Positions 60,211 through 64,000 of a DNA stretch of 64,000 nt are shown here, piece after piece. Positions within the stretch are counted from its first letter, which is position 1. Every line of letters begins with the position of its first letter. This DNA comes from Ammoniphilus sp. CFH 90114 (lineage in GTDB: Bacteria; Bacillota; Bacilli; Aneurinibacillales; RAOX-1). A program made the translations under genes and the position numbers. The stretch spans positions 124,001-188,000 of the forward strand of contig NZ_SDLI01000009.1 of assembly GCF_004123195.1 (NCBI RefSeq). The letters run 5' to 3'. The notes below the pieces were generated by a model, which saw nothing but the letters and a program-made list of their open reading frames with translations, was not told where the DNA came from and did no database searches.

Positions 60211-60658
60211 AATCAACAATTAAATATCCTACCATCGGTCCATTCTGAGTATGATTGGAGTGCGTATGACAAATAATTTCGAACGTCCCCTCCTTATCTG
60301 CTACGAAGGAAACCTCTGTCTCTCGGCCTTTTTTCACTTCACCTTTTATTCCTAAGCCTTTTATTTCAAAAGGATGGAAGGCTCCTTGCACTCCATAGAA
60401 CTTAAGCGTCACTTGGTCGCCCTTCTCCACGAAAAGAATTCCTGGGTCCCACCGATAAACCTCAATAATTTTTCCATCTTCCATTTTCGCCTTGTATTCT
60501 GTCGTAATAATTGTAAACTCTTTTTTAGAGCCCGCAGAACCTGCTGTCTCCATTATGTTTCCATAATTCCCAAACAAATAATAGCCGCCAATGAGTCCGC
60601 AAAGAATGACAAGCGCAAATATAATTTTGGATCGCTTAATAATGAACACATGCTTCAT
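60209..60658 (-). CDS. Membrane-anchored cupredoxin-domain protein
   Basis: A 149-residue protein with an N-terminal membrane helix (about residues 9-30) and a cupredoxin fold (about 50-149). The type-1 copper ligands appear in order: His in AFHPFEI, then Cys, His and Met in CHTHSNHTQNGPM. A cell-surface electron carrier or copper-binding protein is likely. GGGGGGATGTCC lies before the ATG. It is monocistronic. Confidence 0.85.
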   Translation of the reverse strand: MKHVFIIKRSKIIFALVILCGLIGGYYLFGNYGNIMETAGSAGSKKEFTIITTEYKAKMEDGKIIEVYRWDPGILFVEKGDQVTLKFYGVQGAFHPFEIKGLGIKGEVKKGRETEVSFVADKEGTFEIICHTHSNHTQNGPMVGYLIVD

Positions 60659-60758
60659 TGGACATCCCCCCCTTTTCTATTAAGGTATGTCCAACTTGAC
60701 GTTTTATGACTATCTAATATGCTCCTCACAGCCGCCGCAATTATTTACCAAAAGGATA

Positions 60759-60820
60759 ATCCCCTTCTGCGAAGAATTAATCCTTTAAGGACTCATATTC
60801 ATTAAAAAGAAGAAGGGGAT
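60759..60820 (+). promoter_or_regulatory. Inverted repeat that could mask the ribosome site of the next gene
   Basis: ATCCCCTTCT (60759-60768) is exactly complementary to AGAAGGGGAT (60811-60820), which contains the Shine-Dalgarno bases of the gene starting at 60830. The 42-nt gap would form a loop. If both lie in the transcript, translation could be controlled by this pairing. Confidence 0.42.
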
Positions 60821-60829
60821 CGTTATTCA

Positions 60830-61006
60830 ATGACAATGGAGGAAATCCTGCACGTCAACAGCATTCCTGCTTTGGAATCCGAATTGAAGAACATTCATGA
60901 GAATCAATTCAAAACGGTCGAGGATGATGAACTAATCACCTTATTCCTGAGAGAAATGCTCGTACGGGTGCGTATTAAACAGATAGAGCATATCCTACAT
61001 AGTTAA
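60830..61006 (+). CDS. Small helical protein, unknown function
   Basis: A 58-residue acidic and helical protein (MTMEEILHVNSIPALESELK at the start, EHILHS at the end) without membrane segment. AAGGGGAT is placed 9 nt before the ATG. The size and helical pattern recall Spo0E-like proteins, but the SQELD-type motif is absent. No function assigned. Confidence 0.6.
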   Translation: MTMEEILHVNSIPALESELKNIHENQFKTVEDDELITLFLREMLVRVRIKQIEHILHS

Positions 61007-61016
61007 TTGCGTGTAC

Positions 61017-61064
61017 CCAAAAAGAACCCAGCACATCCCTTTTACGGCCTGCATGGGTTCTTTA
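61017..61064 (-). terminator. Rho-independent terminator of the helicase gene
   Basis: AAAGAACCCA and TGGGTTCTTT pair across a 22-nt loop region; on the minus strand TTTTTGGG follows. It may also end the small gene at 60830. Confidence 0.75.
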
Positions 61065-61079
61065 TCTTTTCTTTCTTTC

Positions 61080-62267
61080 TTATTTTCTGCTTGGGCGAGC
61101 TGTTTTTCCTCCTTGAGTGCGCGGGCGAGGCTTGTCCAACTTCGGCCTCTTCTCTACAATCTCTCCCATAAACAGTTCCTTCTTCTCAATGGATTGACCG
61201 AGCTCCTGGCTAAACTTCTTAAGAGCTCCTTCTTGATTCACCGTAATGATGGAGATGACGGTTCCTGCTGCCCCCATCCTTCCCGTTCGACCAGACCGAT
61301 GAATGTATTGTTGAACATCCTCAGGAAGGTCCATATGGATCACATGGGTGACGGCCTGTATGTCTAATCCTCTTGCTGCAAGATCGGTCGTAAGAAGCAA
61401 AGAAAATTTCCCTGCCCTAAAGTTTTTCATCACCGTCTCGCGCTCCGTCTTGTAGGCTTCTCCTTGAAGGACACCTACAGAGACTCCTTTATGGTTTAGC
61501 TTGGATGCTAATTCCTCTAATTGCGCTGCATCCTTAACAAAGGCAATCGCTTTTACTTCCCCCATTTTTAATATTCGACGCAGGACGTCAACCTTATCTC
61601 GACGTTCGCAAACAAAATAAATATGCTCGACAGCGGAAGCCGGCAGCTCGCTTCGATTCACTCGAATGACTTCAGGTTCCCTCATCATGGTTAAAGCCGT
61701 TTTTTCCGCCTTCTCGGACACCGTAGCGGAGAAGAATAACAATTGTCGATCTCTTAAGGTAGTTTTCACGACATCTTGAACAGGGTCCATCTGGTTGGAT
61801 TGAAACATTTGGTCTACTTCATCGACCACAATCGTCTTCACTTCGTGCATTTTCAGCTTTTTCGCTTGGATCAGTTCTTTAATCCTCCCGGGTGTTCCTA
61901 CGGCGATCTGAGGATGTTTCTTCAACTTCTCAATCTGCCTCTTCATATCCGCTCCACCGATAAGAGAGATACTGCTGATATCTACAGTCTGTGTAAATTT
62001 CTGAATTACTTCATGGATTTGCATAACCAGCTCTCTGGATGGAGCTAGCACCACAGCTTGAAGGTTTTTTAGATCCGGGTTGATCTTCTCTAGAATAGGC
62101 AGCAAGTAGGCAAGCGTCTTACCTGTTCCTGTAGGAGACTCAGCAATGATATCCTTTCCCTCCCGAATGAGAGGAATCGTCCGTTCTTGGATGGCCGTAA
62201 GGTCACTGAATCCTGCTTTCTTCCATGCATCTTGTAAAAATGGTTTTAATTCTGCTATTCCATTCAT
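61080..62267 (-). CDS. DEAD-box RNA helicase (short, YfmL-like), DEVD variant
   Basis: A 395-residue helicase core with motif Q (TAIQERTIP), motif I SPTGTGKT, motif II DEVD in place of DEAD, motif III SAT, TTDLAARGLDIQ and HRSGRTGR. It has almost no C-terminal RNA-binding extension, only a short basic tail (KPRPRTQGGKTARPSRK), like B. subtilis YfmL, which acts in ribosome assembly and growth in the cold. The valine in motif II is conservative and should allow ATP hydrolysis. Confidence 0.92.
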   Translation of the reverse strand: MNGIAELKPFLQDAWKKAGFSDLTAIQERTIPLIREGKDIIAESPTGTGKTLAYLLPILEKINPDLKNLQAVVLAPSRELVMQIHEVIQKFTQTVDISSISLIGGADMKRQIEKLKKHPQIAVGTPGRIKELIQAKKLKMHEVKTIVVDEVDQMFQSNQMDPVQDVVKTTLRDRQLLFFSATVSEKAEKTALTMMREPEVIRVNRSELPASAVEHIYFVCERRDKVDVLRRILKMGEVKAIAFVKDAAQLEELASKLNHKGVSVGVLQGEAYKTERETVMKNFRAGKFSLLLTTDLAARGLDIQAVTHVIHMDLPEDVQQYIHRSGRTGRMGAAGTVISIITVNQEGALKKFSQELGQSIEKKELFMGEIVEKRPKLDKPRPRTQGGKTARPSRK

Positions 62268-62278
62268 CTATTTGCTCC

Positions 62279-62806
62279 TTATTGGATATGAACTTGGTTC
62301 AGTTGCTGTACAGAATGTAAGACATGATCAATCAGCATCGTCATATCTTCAATTTGTTCTTCATTAATTTTCCGGCCGAATGCAACAGTGATCTGATTCT
62401 CATAACTTCGGCCAGCTTGTCCATAGGCAAACGAGATCACCTGCTTTATCATAGGACGATTCTGCCAGACCTCTTGAAGCAGCTTCTCGATGTGAGCACA
62501 TTCCCTCTCTAGATCTACCACCCTTTTCTTGAAAGAGACTTCTACGCGACACCCGGCAAACCGTTCCTCTCGTTCTAATATCTCGGCTGCTAAATCTTCC
62601 ATTCCCGCGTAGAGCCGAATCTCAGCAACCGTATCACCGGCTGCTTCATCCTTCTCGCGAAATTGAATGGCATAATATCTCGACATGGTAGATAGATCGA
62701 TTCGATCGATTCGATCCGTGACCAGGATTACCCCTACTTCGTCTAAATCGTATACAGCACCTTCCACCACAACCTTCAAATTTTCATAAATGGTTGGATC
62801 AAACAT
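62279..62806 (-). CDS. Hypothetical conserved protein
   Basis: A 175-residue acidic protein with alternating beta and helical segments (YENLKVVVEGAVYDLDEVGV, RYYAIQFREKDEAAGDTVAE and a C-terminal helix). No signal peptide or membrane segment. It starts behind GGGGAGGCAG. It lies 11 bp upstream of the helicase gene on the same strand, so they are probably cotranscribed. I do not recognise the family. Confidence 0.72.
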   Translation of the reverse strand: MFDPTIYENLKVVVEGAVYDLDEVGVILVTDRIDRIDLSTMSRYYAIQFREKDEAAGDTVAEIRLYAGMEDLAAEILEREERFAGCRVEVSFKKRVVDLERECAHIEKLLQEVWQNRPMIKQVISFAYGQAGRSYENQITVAFGRKINEEQIEDMTMLIDHVLHSVQQLNQVHIQ

Positions 62807-62847
62807 ATCGCTGCCTCCCCTGCCTTAAGAACAAAAGGAAAGAAAAA

Positions 62848-62876
62848 TACCTCCATTATCATTATGGAGGTATTTC
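62848..62876 (-). terminator. Rho-independent terminator of the GH15 gene
   Basis: AAATACCTCCA and TGGAGGTATTT form an 11-bp perfect stem; on the minus strand it is followed by TTCTTTCCTTTTG. Confidence 0.82.
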
Positions 62877-62891
62877 CTACCTATTCATACA

Positions 62892-63980
62892 CTAATCTTT
62901 TTTCTGTGGAAATTCAACTTTACTTGCAAGAATTAAATGAAGCGCATGGGACCAGAGCAAAGGACAAGCAGGTGCCCCCCATTGTTCGACCCACCTGGAA
63001 AAATGTTCAGGGGCAAGCATATGGTGATGAACTTGTTCGGGTAGATGACCTTCATTATTAAACTGCCCTTCCACCCATTTTAATAATTCCACCGATCGGT
63101 TCAAGTTCCCAGTTTCTGCATAGTGCCATCCTAGCCAGGCTGACAAGAAAACCCATTGCCCCCCGCCATAATACACGTCATGCGCATATCGATGTACCCC
63201 GTTCTGATGAAGAAGCGTTTCTTCGATCTCTTTCACCGTAGCTACCATGACAGGATGTCCTCCTTCCACGACGGAGAATGGTACATGAAGCCATAATAAA
63301 CTAGCATCCACGTCTTGGCTTCCTATGCTTTTTATAAATCGTCCATCCTGGGTTCCCATGCTCAGAAGATAATGCTTGATCACGGATAATTCGCTTTCTA
63401 TAGATTGTCTTAAGGGTTCGTCTACCCAGGGCCTTATGCTCTTTAGACCTCCATAAATAGCCGCTACCGTAGAGGGATGAACAAGGTCACCATATTCCTC
63501 CCAACAATCAAAGTTTGGCATTCTCCATAAGGGAAGCAGGTACTCTGCAATGAGAGTCAATGTTGGTTTTACCTTCCGAGCAAAATCTTCATTCCCGCTG
63601 TTCTTTAAGTGCTCACTCATTCCCCAGAGCCAGGTTCCATACCCATCCAATTGATACGTTCCCCATTCCCCTTGAACTTCTTGACCATCCACGGTATAAC
63701 GCGTATGTAGAAGCAGATGTTGAGGAATTTCTTCTCCTCGACGAGTTCGCTCGATAATGTCCGAAGCCTTGTGGCGGTGTGCTTCGATTGTTCCAGCCGC
63801 CCAACTGAAAAAACGTTCAGCCGCTTCCGTTTCACCTACACAATCCAGACTATAAGCGATAAACGTTCCATCTCTCAACCAACTATAACGATAATGGTCG
63901 AAGGCCGGGGAAGCTACAAAAGCTCCGCTAGTATGCTGATGCTCCAATATAACCTGCTTACTCCGGTTAATAAGACTCAT
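62892..63980 (-). CDS. Glycoside hydrolase family 15 (glucoamylase-like) protein
   Basis: A 362-residue (alpha/alpha)6-barrel protein of the GH15 family, without the N-terminal beta domain of secreted glucoamylases and without a signal peptide, so cytoplasmic. The substrate-binding RYSWLRDGTF region is present, and the two catalytic glutamates are likely those in NFDCWEEYGDL and GHLPEQVH. Family members hydrolyse or phosphorylate alpha-glucans and trehalose. GGAGGAGGTCTC precedes the ATG at 63980, so the gene is complete. Confidence 0.9.
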   Translation of the reverse strand: MSLINRSKQVILEHQHTSGAFVASPAFDHYRYSWLRDGTFIAYSLDCVGETEAAERFFSWAAGTIEAHRHKASDIIERTRRGEEIPQHLLLHTRYTVDGQEVQGEWGTYQLDGYGTWLWGMSEHLKNSGNEDFARKVKPTLTLIAEYLLPLWRMPNFDCWEEYGDLVHPSTVAAIYGGLKSIRPWVDEPLRQSIESELSVIKHYLLSMGTQDGRFIKSIGSQDVDASLLWLHVPFSVVEGGHPVMVATVKEIEETLLHQNGVHRYAHDVYYGGGQWVFLSAWLGWHYAETGNLNRSVELLKWVEGQFNNEGHLPEQVHHHMLAPEHFSRWVEQWGAPACPLLWSHALHLILASKVEFPQKKD

Positions 63981-64000
63981 GAGACCTCCTCCATGTTATT

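Overview
The window comes from a spore-forming, low-to-mid GC Gram-positive bacterium of the order Bacillales. Support comes from two tricistronic gerA-type germinant receptor operons, a cotJABC spore coat operon, the spore protease YyaC, a FabL-type enoyl reductase behind a FapR-like box, KhtTU, a YneF-type protein, strong AGGAGG ribosome binding sites and many Rho-independent terminators. A Paenibacillaceae or Aneurinibacillus/Ammoniphilus-like host is my guess from overall gene style; no rRNA or tRNA gene is present to settle it.

Region 1 (1-10952) is a catabolic or specialised-metabolism island under GntR control. A seven-gene minus-strand operon (5821 down to 768) encodes a haem-oxygenase-like diiron oxidase with all six metal ligands, an aldehyde dehydrogenase, an HbpS/GlcG protein, two single-domain CHR-family transporters, a FadR-type GntR regulator and a [2Fe-2S] ferredoxin. 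Around it lie a second GntR regulator, a small membrane protein, two large permeases, a creatininase-family amidohydrolase and an aspartate-dehydrogenase-like protein. A palindrome close to TTGGTATACCAA sits near predicted promoters of five of these transcription units, which argues for one regulon. The substrate is unknown.

Region 2 (10935-20221) is mostly chromosomal housekeeping: a RidA protein, an intergenic array of short palindromes, fabL, sodA, a YitT protein, a PAS-only protein, mutY, small membrane proteins, a D-lactate dehydrogenase-like flavoprotein and a YjjX-type NTPase. Region 3 (20265-36889) holds the first ger operon with an extra 53-residue gene, a membrane-anchored glutamate-synthase-like protein, a NamZ muramidase fused to a polysaccharide deacetylase, a lone trpB, a tungsten-type aldehyde oxidoreductase with a MoaD-like carrier, cotJABC, a D-cysteine desulfhydrase-like enzyme, a second palindrome array, a DUF3050 protein and an MFS transporter.

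Region 4 (37008-45595) contains the most striking element: an 82-codon glutaredoxin-like gene (37041-37289) interrupted by an in-frame TGA exactly at the first redox cysteine (UxxC), with a SECIS-like hairpin starting 14 nt downstream. It reads as a selenoprotein. Then come bioB, several small proteins, a purine permease, EcsC, an HD phosphohydrolase, a DHA2 exporter, a UPF0316 protein and yyaC.

Region 5 (45641-63980) has a 32-bp perfect palindrome between yyaC and a ydjO-like gene, a GEMM-I cyclic-di-GMP riboswitch with terminator ahead of a CheX-like phosphatase and a chemoreceptor, khtTU, a second ger operon, selO, rlmCD, proline dehydrogenase, several small genes, an MFS transporter, a cupredoxin, a DEAD-box helicase with a DEVD motif and a GH15 glucoamylase-like protein. 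I saw no insertion sequence, prophage, CRISPR array, rRNA or tRNA.
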